Shown piece after piece: positions 56,647 through 64,000 of a stretch of 64,000 nucleotides of DNA. The notes beneath the pieces were generated by a model. It ran no database searches, was not told where the DNA came from, and saw only the letters and a list, made by a program, of their open reading frames with translations. The position numbers were made by a program, and so were the translations under genes. This stretch comes from Actinomycetospora sp. TBRC 11914 (GTDB taxonomy: Bacteria; Actinomycetota; Actinomycetes; Mycobacteriales; Pseudonocardiaceae), in NCBI RefSeq assembly GCF_012933465.1, contig NZ_JABBND010000001.1, positions 620,001 through 684,000 of the forward strand. Direction: 5' to 3'. Within the stretch, counting starts at the first letter, position 1. Every line of letters begins with the position of its first letter.

Positions 56647-57746
56647 CCGCGGACGGTCTCACACACCTCGGGCAGCGGCGTGCCGGAGTCGGTGTCCCAG
56701 TGACCGGCCGTGACCGCGTCGTCCATGCCGAGGACGGCGCGGGCCACGAGCTCCGGGGTCTCCATCTGGGCCACGTGGCCGACGTCGGGCAGGCGCAGCA
56801 GCCGCGCCCGCGGCACCGTCGCCACCGTCCGCCGGCCCTTGCGCACCGAGATGAGCCGGTCGCGCTCGCCCCAGACGACCAGCGTCGGGCAGGCGACGCG
56901 GGCCGCGGTCGCCCACAGCGACCCCGCGCCCCGCGCGAACCAGGTCCCGACGAGGCCGCCGAAGGAGCGCTGCATCGCCTCGGCCACCCAGGGCAGGTCG
57001 AGCCGCTCGGCCGCCTCGGCCGCCGCCTGCGCGAACGCCGCCTCGCTGACGCAGCCCGGGTCGGCGTAGCAGAGGCGCATGGTCCGGCGCAGCCGCGTGC
57101 CGGCGTCCTCCGCGGCCAGCTCGCGACGGGTCCGCGCGCCGAGCAGCGGGATCGCCGCGAGCGCCATCTTGCCGTCGCCGAGCCGGGCGGGAGCGGGCCG
57201 CAGGTCGGGGACGGCCGGGCTGACCAGGGTCAGCGTGCGGACCAGGTCGGGGTGGTCCGCGGTGACCGACAGCGCCACCGCGCCGCCGAGCGAGTTGCCC
57301 ACCAGGTGCACCGGGCCGTCGAGGGAGCGCAGGAACGCCGTGACGGTGTCGGCGTGGGCGCGCAGCGAGTAGTCGCGGGTGGGCAGCGGCTCGGTGCGGC
57401 CGAAGCCGGGCAGGTCGACCGCGAGGCCGTGCCAGCGCGACGACAGCGCGGCCGCCAGGTCGGTCCAGTTGGTCGAGGAGCCCCCGAGGCCGTGGACGTA
57501 GACGACGGTGCCCCCGGCCCCCGTGTTCCCGCGGTGCGGCGTCTCGCGGACGTGCAGGCGGGTCCCGCCGACGGTGACGTGGCGTCCCGGCCAGTGCGGC
57601 GTCGGGTCGCCGAGCGCGCCGAGGGCCTCGACGGGGGCGAGCGGGGCCTCGCGCGCCGGCTCCGCGACGGCGGGGGCCGAGCGGCGCGCGGGTCGCGAGC
57701 ACCCGCCGGCCGACCGACGGCCACCGCGGGTCACCGTGATCGTCAC
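56643..57746 (-). CDS. Alpha/beta-fold hydrolase
   Basis: A 367-residue hydrolase with a poorly conserved Arg/Ala-rich N-terminal extension of about 50 residues. VVYVHGLGGSSTNW is the oxyanion-hole HG, HLVGNSLGGAVAL holds the nucleophile Ser in G-N-S-L-G-G, LVVWGERDRLIS the acid Asp, and LPDVGHVAQMETPE the catalytic His. The substrate is unknown; related enzymes hydrolyse esters or epoxides. The stop overlaps the DUF3152 start, forming a hydrolase-DUF3152 pair, divergent from the tetR gene. Confidence 0.85.
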   Translation of the reverse strand: MTITVTRGGRRSAGGCSRPARRSAPAVAEPAREAPLAPVEALGALGDPTPHWPGRHVTVGGTRLHVRETPHRGNTGAGGTVVYVHGLGGSSTNWTDLAAALSSRWHGLAVDLPGFGRTEPLPTRDYSLRAHADTVTAFLRSLDGPVHLVGNSLGGAVALSVTADHPDLVRTLTLVSPAVPDLRPAPARLGDGKMALAAIPLLGARTRRELAAEDAGTRLRRTMRLCYADPGCVSEAAFAQAAAEAAERLDLPWVAEAMQRSFGGLVGTWFARGAGSLWATAARVACPTLVVWGERDRLISVRKGRRTVATVPRARLLRLPDVGHVAQMETPELVARAVLGMDDAVTAGHWDTDSGTPLPEVCETVRG

Positions 57747-57940
57747 CGGACCAGCATGCAGGTGTCCGGCAGGTGAAGCGAGCCCGACCCCGGCGTGTCC
57801 GGCGGGCGACCGGACGCCGACAGCGTGTGACCGGCGCGCGCTCCGCCGGCGGTGGGTAGGGTCGGACGATCGGGAATCGCGCGCCGGGCGGTGGGGCCCG
57901 GCGGCCGGTGTCCGGGCGGCGAGGAGCGGGAGGCGGACCG

Positions 57941-58579
57941 ATGAGCGAGACCGGCGCGGTGGCGCCCGCGGCGGGGGGCCGACCGCGGATGTCGCGCTCC
58001 CAGCGGCGGGCGCAGCTGCTGGCGGCGGCCCGGGCCGTCTTCGGCGCCCAGGGCTACCACGCGGCGGCGATGGACGAGATCGCCGAGCGGGCGGGGGTCA
58101 GCAAGCCCGTCCTCTACCAGCACTTCCCGGGCAAGCTCGACCTCTACCGCGCGCTGGTGGAGTCGGCGGCCAACGAGATGGTGCGCACCGTCCGGGCCGC
58201 CATGCGCTCGACCACCGACAACAAGGCCCGCGTGCACGCCGCCGTCCAGGCCTACTTCGACGTCGTCTCCTCGCGGGACGGCGCCATGCGGCTGGTCTTC
58301 GAGACCGACACCCGCGCGACGCCGGAGATCGCCGAGATCGTCGACCGGGCCACGTCCGACTGCATCGACGCGGTGACCGAGGTCGTCACCGCGGACGCCG
58401 GGCTGGAGCCGGAGCGGGCCCGCCTGCTGGCGGTGGGCCTCGTCGGGCTCTCCACCACCGCGGCGCGCTACTGGCTCGACGCGGGACTGCAGCCGCCGCG
58501 TGAGGACGCGATCGCGCTCATGTCGACGCTGGCCTGGCGCGGCATCGGCGGGTTCCCCCTGGGTGGCTACGCCACGTGA
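57941..58579 (+). CDS. TetR-family regulator (Rv3208-like)
   Basis: A 212-residue TetR protein. RRAQLLAAARAVFGAQGYHA leads into MDEIAERAGVSKPVLYQHFPGKLDLYRALVE, the helix-turn-helix. The C-terminal domain (DGAMRLVFETDTRATPEIAEIVDRA) is close to the Rv3208 group, which lies in the same place relative to DUF3107 and the DEAD-box gene in mycobacteria. The ATG at 57941 follows GGGAGG at 7 bases. Its TGA stop is inside palindromic element E. Divergent from the hydrolase gene. Confidence 0.85.
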   Translation: MSETGAVAPAAGGRPRMSRSQRRAQLLAAARAVFGAQGYHAAAMDEIAERAGVSKPVLYQHFPGKLDLYRALVESAANEMVRTVRAAMRSTTDNKARVHAAVQAYFDVVSSRDGAMRLVFETDTRATPEIAEIVDRATSDCIDAVTEVVTADAGLEPERARLLAVGLVGLSTTAARYWLDAGLQPPREDAIALMSTLAWRGIGGFPLGGYAT

Positions 58580-58634
58580 GCACTTTCTGTCGCTATGACG
58601 ACAGAAAGTGCTCACGAGCGCGCCAGCGCACCTA
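58576..58634. repeat. Three-hairpin palindromic element E
   Basis: A 40-base palindrome (58576-58615) with a 17-bp perfect stem GTGAGCACTTTCTGTCG and the loop CTATGA. The left mini-hairpin is GTGGC-TAC-GCCAC and the right one GCGC-GCCA-GCGC (one base longer). As in element A, the plus-strand stop TGA (tetR) and the minus-strand stop TAG (DUF3107) are both inside it. Confidence 0.85.
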
Positions 58635-58862
58635 GGTACCTACGCCGAACCCCACCCGGCGCACCTCGGCCGGTGCGATCTCCACGTAGGCGATCCGGGT
58701 CGACGGGATCAGGTAGCGCCGTCCCTTGTCGTCGACGAGCGACAGGGTGCCGCTCGACCCCGACAGCGCGCCGTCCACGAGCTCCGCCACCTCGTCGGGC
58801 GTCTGCCCGCTCGAGACCACCAGCTCACGCGGGCTGTCCGCGACGCCGATCTTGACCTCCAC
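58632..58862 (-). CDS. DUF3107 protein
   Basis: A 76-residue conserved actinobacterial protein (TB9.4/Rv3208A type). VKIGVADSPRELVVSSGQTPDEVAELVDGAL is followed by SLVDDKGRRYLIPSTRIAYVEI, giving a small beta-sheet domain of the sort that could bind nucleic acid or protein. No catalytic residues are evident and the function is unknown. GGAGGG precedes the GTG. Convergent with tetR across element E. Confidence 0.88.
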   Translation of the reverse strand: MEVKIGVADSPRELVVSSGQTPDEVAELVDGALSGSSGTLSLVDDKGRRYLIPSTRIAYVEIAPAEVRRVGFGVGT

Positions 58863-58990
58863 GCGACCCTCCGGTCTGCTCCGACTCCCCGGCCGTCACC
58901 CTCTCGACGACCGGTGCGCCCGCGCAGGCTAGTCCAGAACGTGCAGCGGGGCGGGTCGCCCACCGGCTCGTCCGCGCAGGGCGAACGCCG

Positions 58991-59656
58991 TCAGAGCCCG
59001 AGCGCGGCGACCCGCTTGTTGTGCTGCGACTTCAGGCGCTTGAGGACCGCGGCCCGCGACGCGGCGGCCCCGCCGTCGTCACCGCCGTCGGACGGCCCCT
59101 CCACCACCGCCGCCAGCCCCGGGTGCGCGTCGAAGGCGGCGACGACGGCGGCGAGCGCCTCGCCCAGCAGGCGGCGCGCCCACATCGCGAGCCGCGCGTG
59201 GACCTGGGGGTCGGCGCACGCCTCCCGGATGCGGGCCTCGACGAAGGCCCCGTGCCCGGCGTCGTCGATCACGTCGCGGACCAGCGCCGCCTCGTCGCCG
59301 GAGAGCCCCTCGAGCGCCTCGGCCTGCAGGTCGGTGACGAGGCCGCGTCCGAGCGCGGTGGCGACGAGCGCCTCGGGCCAGTCCCGTGCCCCGACCGAGC
59401 GCAGCAGCGCGTCGACGCGGGCGACGAACGGGGCCATGGCGTCGAGCACGTCGACGCCGCGGGCGGCGAGGTGGTCGCGCACCCGCACGTAGTGGTCCAT
59501 CTCCACCGCGGCGAGGGTGGCGAGCTCGGCGCGGCCGCCCAGGTCGGGGGCGCGCTGGGCGTCGGCGGCGAGCTGGGAGAACGCCGAGAGCTCGCCGTAG
59601 GCCACGAGCCCCAGCAGGGCCGTCGACCCGTCGTCGGAGGACAGCGCACCCGTCAC
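58991..59656 (-). CDS. Ferritin-like fold protein (Rv3210c-like)
   Basis: A 221-residue all-helical protein. ELATLAAVEMDHYVRVRDHL has the E-x-x-H of a ferritin-type helix and LVRDVIDDAGHGAFVEARIRE could be the second metal helix (D-D-x-x-H). An earlier Glu lies in LLGLVAYGELSAFSQLAADA. This matches the actinobacterial ferritin-like proteins distantly related to the tRNA hydroxylase MiaE, but enzymatic activity is unproven. The GTG at 59656 is chosen because the open frame upstream carries no better start. It is divergent from the DEAD-box gene. Confidence 0.8.
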   Translation of the reverse strand: MTGALSSDDGSTALLGLVAYGELSAFSQLAADAQRAPDLGGRAELATLAAVEMDHYVRVRDHLAARGVDVLDAMAPFVARVDALLRSVGARDWPEALVATALGRGLVTDLQAEALEGLSGDEAALVRDVIDDAGHGAFVEARIREACADPQVHARLAMWARRLLGEALAAVVAAFDAHPGLAAVVEGPSDGGDDGGAAASRAAVLKRLKSQHNKRVAALGL

Positions 59657-60020
59657 GACGGTGCACCCTAGGCGCCACACCCCCCGCGGTGCTGCCGTCA
59701 CCGCCCCGGTGCGGGTATCATCACCACTGGTCCGAGCCGGTGACACCCCCACTCGACCGATGTGGCCCCGACCGGGGCCGCTCCCCCACGCACCGTCCGT
59801 CGCCGGCTCCGGCCTCTCACGGACGCGTCGCCGGTGGGCAGACGGTCCATCCGACGCCCGTGGGACGCATCCAGCGCGCGGGCGCCTCGTCGGCTCTCCC
59901 GCCCAGGGTGACGTCGCGACGACGTCCCCGTCCCCGCCCGGCCACCGAGGCCCGGGCCCGGGGTGGCGGTCGAGCCAGCCGGCTCACCTCGCGTGCACGA
60001 GCCGCGAGGAAGGCAGACCG
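59657..60020 (+). other. 364-bp leader of the DEAD-box gene
   Basis: No gene is supported here. GGTATCAT (about 59715) could be a -10 box for a transcript with a leader of about 300 bases. Long leaders are common for DEAD-box helicase genes controlled by cold shock, but no specific fold was identified. CGCCGGTGGGCAG and similar GC-rich runs fill the rest. Confidence 0.35.
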
Positions 60021-61676
60021 CTGACTACCGACACCACCACCGAGACCACCCCGGATCCCCGGCAGGAGGATCCCCAGCCGGCCGACGAGGTCGCCACCCA
60101 GGCCGTGGCGACCACCACGTCGTCCGAGACCGCGCCCACGTTCGCCGAGCTGGGCGTCGCCCCCGAGATCGTCGAGGCGCTCGCCGCGAACGGCATCGAG
60201 CGCACCTTCGCCATCCAGGAGCTGACGCTGCCGCTGGCCCTCGCCGGCGAGGACGTCATCGGCCAGGCCCGCACCGGCACCGGCAAGACGCTGGGCTTCG
60301 GCATCCCGCTGCTGCAGCGCCTCGGCACCCCGACCGAGGACGGCACCCCCCGCGCCCTGGTCGTCGTGCCCACCCGCGAGCTGTGCCTGCAGGTCGCGAA
60401 GGACCTCGAGGGCGCCTCGAAGGGCCTCGGCACCCGCGTCGTCTCCATCTACGGCGGCCGGCCCTACGAGCAGCAGATCGCGGCGCTGCAGTCCGGCGTC
60501 GAGCTCGTCGTCGGCACGCCGGGCCGCCTGCTCGACCTCGCCCAGCAGGGCCACCTGGTGCTCGCCAAGATCGGCGGCCTGGTCCTCGACGAGGCCGACG
60601 AGATGCTCGACCTGGGCTTCCTGCCCGACGTCGAGCGCATCCTCGGGATGCTCCCGGACAAGCGCCAGACGATGCTGTTCTCGGCCACCATGCCCGGCCC
60701 GATCATCACGCTGGCGCGGACGTTCCTCACCCAGCCCACGCACATCCGCGCGGAGCAGGTCGACGCCAGCGCCATCGGCGAGCGCACCGCGCAGTTCGTC
60801 TTCCGCGCCCACGCGCTGGACAAGGTCGAGATCCTCGCCCGCACGCTCCAGGCCACCGACCGCGGCCCGACGATGGTGTTCACCCGCACCAAGCGCACCG
60901 CGAGCAAGGTCTCCGAGGAGCTCGCCGAGCGCGGCTTCAAGGTCGGCGCGGTCCACGGCGACCTCGGCCAGGGTGCTCGCGAGCACGCGCTGAAGGCCTT
61001 CCGCACCGGGCGCATCGACGTCCTGGTGTGCACCGACGTCGCGGCCCGCGGCATCGACGTCTCCGGGGTCACGCACGTGATCAACTACCAGTGCCCGGAC
61101 GACGCGAAGACCTACATCCACCGCATCGGCCGCACCGGCCGCGCGGGAAAGACCGGCATCGCGATCACGCTGGTCGACTGGGACGACCTCCCGAAGTGGA
61201 AGCTCATCTCCGACGACCTCGGCCTCGGCGCGCCGGAGCCCCCGGAGACCTACTCCAACTCCCCGCACCTCTACCGCGACCTCGGCATCCCCGAGGACGC
61301 GACGGGGCGGGTGGCGCGCCGTCGCCGCCCCGCCGAGGAGGAGGACGAGGACGGCGAGGCCCCCGCCACCCCGAGCGGGGACGAGGCCGAGGCTGCCGGC
61401 CGGAACCGCAAGCGGCGCGCGCGCTCGCGCACCCGCCGTCGGGCCGGCGAGGTCGTCTCCGGGCCGGCCGGCGAGTCCGGTGACGGCACGACGGGCGACT
61501 CCGACGAGGCCTCGGCGGACGAGACCGGTGGCGCCGCCGAGGGCGCGGACGACGACGGCCGCTCGCGGCCGCGCCGGCGGCGCCGGCGGGGGCGCGGTGG
61601 CCGGGCCTCCGGGAGCGGCGAGTCCGCCGCCCCCGAGTCCGCCACCGTCGCGGCGAACGGCGCGGGCGAGGACTGA
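60021..61676 (+). CDS. DEAD-box RNA helicase (RhlE/Rv3211 type)
   Basis: A 551-residue RNA helicase. Motifs in order: Q-motif FAELGVAPEIVEALAANGIE, ARTGTGKTLGFGIPLL, VVPTRELCLQVAKDL, GTPGRLLDL, LVLDEADEMLDLGF, MLFSATMPGPI, MVFTRTKRTASKV, VLVCTDVAARGIDVSGVTHV and HRIGRTGRAG. The last 130 residues are acidic, then Arg-rich (RPRRRRRRGRGG), a likely RNA-binding tail. No ATG, GTG or TTG is suitably placed; CTG at 60021 lies 7 bases after GAGGAAGG and gives a start like the TTDTTTETT of relatives, so a CTG start is proposed. Eight bases before the next gene. Confidence 0.85.
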   Translation: MTTDTTTETTPDPRQEDPQPADEVATQAVATTTSSETAPTFAELGVAPEIVEALAANGIERTFAIQELTLPLALAGEDVIGQARTGTGKTLGFGIPLLQRLGTPTEDGTPRALVVVPTRELCLQVAKDLEGASKGLGTRVVSIYGGRPYEQQIAALQSGVELVVGTPGRLLDLAQQGHLVLAKIGGLVLDEADEMLDLGFLPDVERILGMLPDKRQTMLFSATMPGPIITLARTFLTQPTHIRAEQVDASAIGERTAQFVFRAHALDKVEILARTLQATDRGPTMVFTRTKRTASKVSEELAERGFKVGAVHGDLGQGAREHALKAFRTGRIDVLVCTDVAARGIDVSGVTHVINYQCPDDAKTYIHRIGRTGRAGKTGIAITLVDWDDLPKWKLISDDLGLGAPEPPETYSNSPHLYRDLGIPEDATGRVARRRRPAEEEDEDGEAPATPSGDEAEAAGRNRKRRARSRTRRRAGEVVSGPAGESGDGTTGDSDEASADETGGAAEGADDDGRSRPRRRRRRGRGGRASGSGESAAPESATVAANGAGED

Positions 61677-61683
61677 GCACGCG

Positions 61684-63087
61684 GTGACGGCCCCGAGCCG
61701 CAGCCCGGGCGGCCCGGCCGGGGACGACGTCGAGGATCCCGACGAGGGCCGTGGTCCCGACCGTCGCGCGGTCTGGTGGCCGCGCGCGGAACGACGGCGA
61801 CGCGCCGACCTGGTGGCCATCGCGCTGCTGGTCGTCGCGGCCGTCGTCGGGACCGTCCTCGTGCTGCGCGCCGGCGACGAGTCGGCGACTTCGCTGCGAC
61901 CCGCGACACCGCCGCTCGCGCCGGTGAGCCCGGGGCCGGTGCCGACGGCGCTGGTCCCGGCCTGGCGGGCGGCCGACCCCGCGGGGGCCCCGCCCGGCGC
62001 GGATCTGCTCGGCGGCCCGGTCGTCGAGGGTCCCGCCGTGGCCGTCGGCCGGACCGACCCGGACGGCAGCGGCGTCGTCACCGGACTGGACGCGGCCACC
62101 GGCGCGCCGGCCTGGGAGTACCGGCGGCCCGAGCCGCTCTGCACGCTGGGCAGCGGGTTCGGCGAGGTCATCGCGCTCTACCGCACGACGTCGCCGGTGG
62201 GCACCTTCTGCAGCGACGTCGCCACCATCGACCCGTCCACCGGGCAGCGTGGTCCGACGCGCAACGCCGACGTCCGGCCGGGCACGCGCCTGCTCGCCGA
62301 CGGCTCCCACGTCACCGCCACCGGGCGCGACTACCTCGAGGTCTGGCGCGACGACCTCGTCGCCACCCTCGAGTACGGCGCCCTGCCGACGCCGGTCCAG
62401 TCGACCCCGCAGCCCCGCGCGGCCTGCCCGCACTCGTCGATCGCGGCGGGCGCCGACGCGGTCGCGGTCCTGGAGCGCTGCCCCGGCGAGACCTCGGACC
62501 GGCTCTCGGTGGTGTCCGACAGCCCCGCCGAGTACGACAAGCCCGAGGACCGGTTCAGCGTGCTCTCGGGCGTCACGGGCGGCCGCCTGGTCGCGGTCGC
62601 GGACGACCGCGTCGCCCTCGAGGCCCCGGACGGGACGCTGCGGCTCTACGACGGTGCCGGCACCCCGATCGGCACCGTCGGGCTCGGCCCGGCCGCGGGC
62701 CCCGTCGGGCGGGCGGCGCAGGAGACCGCCACCGACCCGCCGGGCCAGACCACCGGTGTGCGGCTCGCGGGCCCGGTCCTGCTGTGGTGGACCGGGACGG
62801 CGACGATCGGGCTCGACCCGTCGACGCTGCTGCCGCGCTGGACGCTGCCGGGCACGCTCGGGTCCGGCGCCGCGGTGACCTCCGACGTGCTCGGGGCCCC
62901 GACGACGGTGCTCGTGCCCGTCCCGGGTGGCCTCGCGGTCGTCGACGCCGCCACCGGCGCGGCCCGCTCGACGATCCCGGTCGACCGCGGCGCCGAACCC
63001 CCCGGCCCGGTCGGGGTCGAGGTGGTCGGCAGCACCGTCGTCGAGCAGCGCGGCGCCACCGTCGTGGGCCTGCGACCCCCGCGCTGA
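61684..63087 (+). CDS. Membrane-anchored PQQ-like beta-propeller protein (Rv3212-like)
   Basis: A 467-residue protein with a basic cytosolic N-terminus, one membrane helix (DLVAIALLVVAAVVGTVLVL), then an extracellular repeat domain. Repeats such as VVTGLDAATGAPAWEYRRPE, VATIDPSTGQRGPTR, TIGLDPSTLLPRWTLPG and LAVVDAATGAARSTIPVD are blades of a PQQ-type propeller. No enzyme signature is seen; a scaffold or sensor role is possible. Its place after the DEAD-box gene is as in mycobacteria. GTG start 8 bases downstream of the helicase stop, so the two are probably co-transcribed. Confidence 0.8.
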   Translation: MTAPSRSPGGPAGDDVEDPDEGRGPDRRAVWWPRAERRRRADLVAIALLVVAAVVGTVLVLRAGDESATSLRPATPPLAPVSPGPVPTALVPAWRAADPAGAPPGADLLGGPVVEGPAVAVGRTDPDGSGVVTGLDAATGAPAWEYRRPEPLCTLGSGFGEVIALYRTTSPVGTFCSDVATIDPSTGQRGPTRNADVRPGTRLLADGSHVTATGRDYLEVWRDDLVATLEYGALPTPVQSTPQPRAACPHSSIAAGADAVAVLERCPGETSDRLSVVSDSPAEYDKPEDRFSVLSGVTGGRLVAVADDRVALEAPDGTLRLYDGAGTPIGTVGLGPAAGPVGRAAQETATDPPGQTTGVRLAGPVLLWWTGTATIGLDPSTLLPRWTLPGTLGSGAAVTSDVLGAPTTVLVPVPGGLAVVDAATGAARSTIPVDRGAEPPGPVGVEVVGSTVVEQRGATVVGLRPPR

Positions 63088-63150
63088 GGCGACCCCACCG
63101 GCGACCGCTGCCACACCGCGGACCGGCCCCGATGCGGCACACTGTCGCGG

Positions 63151-64000
63151 GTGGCCCCGGCGCGTGAACCCCTCCCGGTCCGCGTCGACGAGGCGCCCCC
63201 GACCGGGCCCGGCACCGGCCAGCTGACCCCGCACCACGCCGCCCGCATCGACCTCCCCACCCCGACCGGCCCGCTCGCCGCGCTGCGCGCCGAGGCCCGC
63301 CCACGGGCCGACGACGAGCCCTGGGACGCGGTGGCGGTGCTGGTCCCGGGCTACTCCGGGTCGAAGGAGGACTTCGCGCCGCTGATCGACCCGATCGCCC
63401 ACGCCGGGATCGGGGTCCTCGCGCTCGACCTGCCCGGCCAGTACGAGTCGCCGCCGCTGCCCGGGGAGCTCGACCACCGGCCCGGCCCGCTCGGGCTGCT
63501 CGTCGCCGACGTCGTGCGGACCGAGGCCGCGGCGGGACGGACGGTCCTGTTGCTCGGGCACTCCTTCGGCGGTCTCGTGGCACGGGCCGCCGTCCTGTCC
63601 GGCGCCCCGGCCCGCGGCCTCACGCTCATGGACTCCGGGCCGGGCGAGCTGCCGATGGGACCGCGTCGCAGCCGTCTCGACATCCTCGAGCCGGTGCTGC
63701 GCCGCCGCGGGCTCGACGCCGTCGTCGCGCTGCGCGAGGAGGCGGGTGACTGGGAGGCCGCGGACCCCGCCGTCGCCGCGTTCCTGCGCCACCGGCTGGC
63801 CAGGTCGTCGCCCGCGGCGCTGCTCGGGATGGGCGACGCGCTGCGCGGCGAGCCCGACCGGGTGCCCGAGCTCGTCGCCGCGCTGCGCGGCCGCCGGCTC
63901 GCCACGCTCGTCGTCTGCGGGATGAACGACGACGCCTGGCCGGTCACCACCCAGCGCACCATGGCCGACCGCCTGGAGGCCGAGTTCGCGGCCGTGCCCC
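63151..64000 (+). CDS. Alpha/beta-fold hydrolase, 3' end outside window
   Basis: An open frame of 283 codons running off the right edge. VAVLVPGYSGSKEDFAPLID replaces the usual HG oxyanion motif with PGY-SG, VLLLGHSFGGLVARAAVL is the nucleophile elbow with Ser in G-H-S-F-G-G, and LVVCGMNDDAWP should hold the acid Asp; the catalytic His is beyond the window. The substrate is unknown. GTG start, weak ribosome-binding site, 63 bases after the propeller gene. Confidence 0.8.
   Translation, partial: MAPAREPLPVRVDEAPPTGPGTGQLTPHHAARIDLPTPTGPLAALRAEARPRADDEPWDAVAVLVPGYSGSKEDFAPLIDPIAHAGIGVLALDLPGQYESPPLPGELDHRPGPLGLLVADVVRTEAAAGRTVLLLGHSFGGLVARAAVLSGAPARGLTLMDSGPGELPMGPRRSRLDILEPVLRRRGLDAVVALREEAGDWEAADPAVAAFLRHRLARSSPAALLGMGDALRGEPDRVPELVAALRGRRLATLVVCGMNDDAWPVTTQRTMADRLEAEFAAVP

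Noticed and set aside
1-64000. CRISPR arrays, insertion sequences, integrase, phage genes, plasmid origin
   Set aside because: No regularly spaced repeats with unique spacers, no transposase or recombinase motifs and no structural phage genes were found in any frame.
1-64000. tRNA, rRNA or other known RNA genes
   Set aside because: No TTC-arm-like or rRNA core sequence was noticed in the gaps. A tRNAscan or Rfam search would be decisive; a missed small RNA is possible.

Overview
This is high-GC (roughly 75 percent G+C) actinobacterial chromosome, densely coded, with many GTG starts and many 4-base ATGA/GTGA overlaps. The gene content fits the Pseudonocardiales or a close relative; genus is not resolvable by eye. 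No phage, insertion sequence, CRISPR array or recognisable RNA gene was seen. The two end genes are cut by the window: a gamma-glutamyltransferase on the left and an alpha/beta hydrolase on the right.

Layout. 1-5.2 kb: gamma-glutamyltransferase, a DoxX-like protein, two FAD-domain proteins, a pirin. 5.2-6.0 kb: a gene-free patch packed with repeats. 6.0-13.1 kb: AdnA/AdnB helicase-nuclease and an alkyltransferase-like protein. 13.1-24 kb: a TetR/MFS unit, a small monooxygenase, a DsbA-family protein, then a Nit1C-type cluster (glycosyltransferase, two nitrilase-family paralogues, GNAT-AIR synthase fusion, radical SAM, nitrogen-starvation protein, divergent flavoprotein). 24-32 kb: HrpB helicase, a cupin/amidohydrolase/Rieske operon with an OhrR-like regulator, and a lone macro-like plus SIR2 protein. 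32-38 kb: narK-nirBD-hemD-cbiX (nitrate/nitrite import, nitrite reduction, sirohaem supply). 38-50 kb: a TIGR02569 protein, cyanase, menaquinone genes menC/menE/menB, an unusual fusion of a winged-helix DNA-binding domain to a sirohaem nitrite/sulfite reductase, an F420-type oxidoreductase, a glyoxalase-fold protein, a metallo-hydrolase, a formate/nitrite channel and a DHFR-like enzyme. 50-54 kb: a 1314-residue deacetylase-glycosyltransferase-acyltransferase fusion. 54-64 kb: a conserved block (moeZ, DUF3152, hydrolase, TetR, DUF3107, ferritin-like, DEAD-box helicase, beta-propeller protein).

How it fits together. From memory, adnB, adnA, the alkyltransferase-like gene, the TIGR02569 gene, moeZ, DUF3152, tetR, DUF3107, the ferritin-like gene, the DEAD-box gene and the propeller gene follow the order Rv3201c to Rv3212 of Mycobacterium tuberculosis. 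About 25 kb and 15 kb of extra genes are interposed here, rich in nitrogen acquisition: nitrile/cyanide-linked Nit1C, cyanase, nitrate/nitrite uptake and two types of sirohaem nitrite reductase. Phased GlnR-like half-sites lie upstream of narK, the Nit1C flavoprotein gene and the fusion gene.

The most unusual features are (i) the winged-helix/sirohaem-reductase fusion; (ii) a family of 58-59 bp three-hairpin palindromic elements, each ending in the TAG stop of a minus-strand gene, with one further copy inside hrpB; (iii) a nitrilase paralogue that has lost its catalytic Cys; (iv) the macro-like/SIR2 protein; (v) the three-enzyme polysaccharide fusion; and (vi) a 13-bp direct repeat copying the 3' end of menB on both sides of an interposed oxidoreductase gene.
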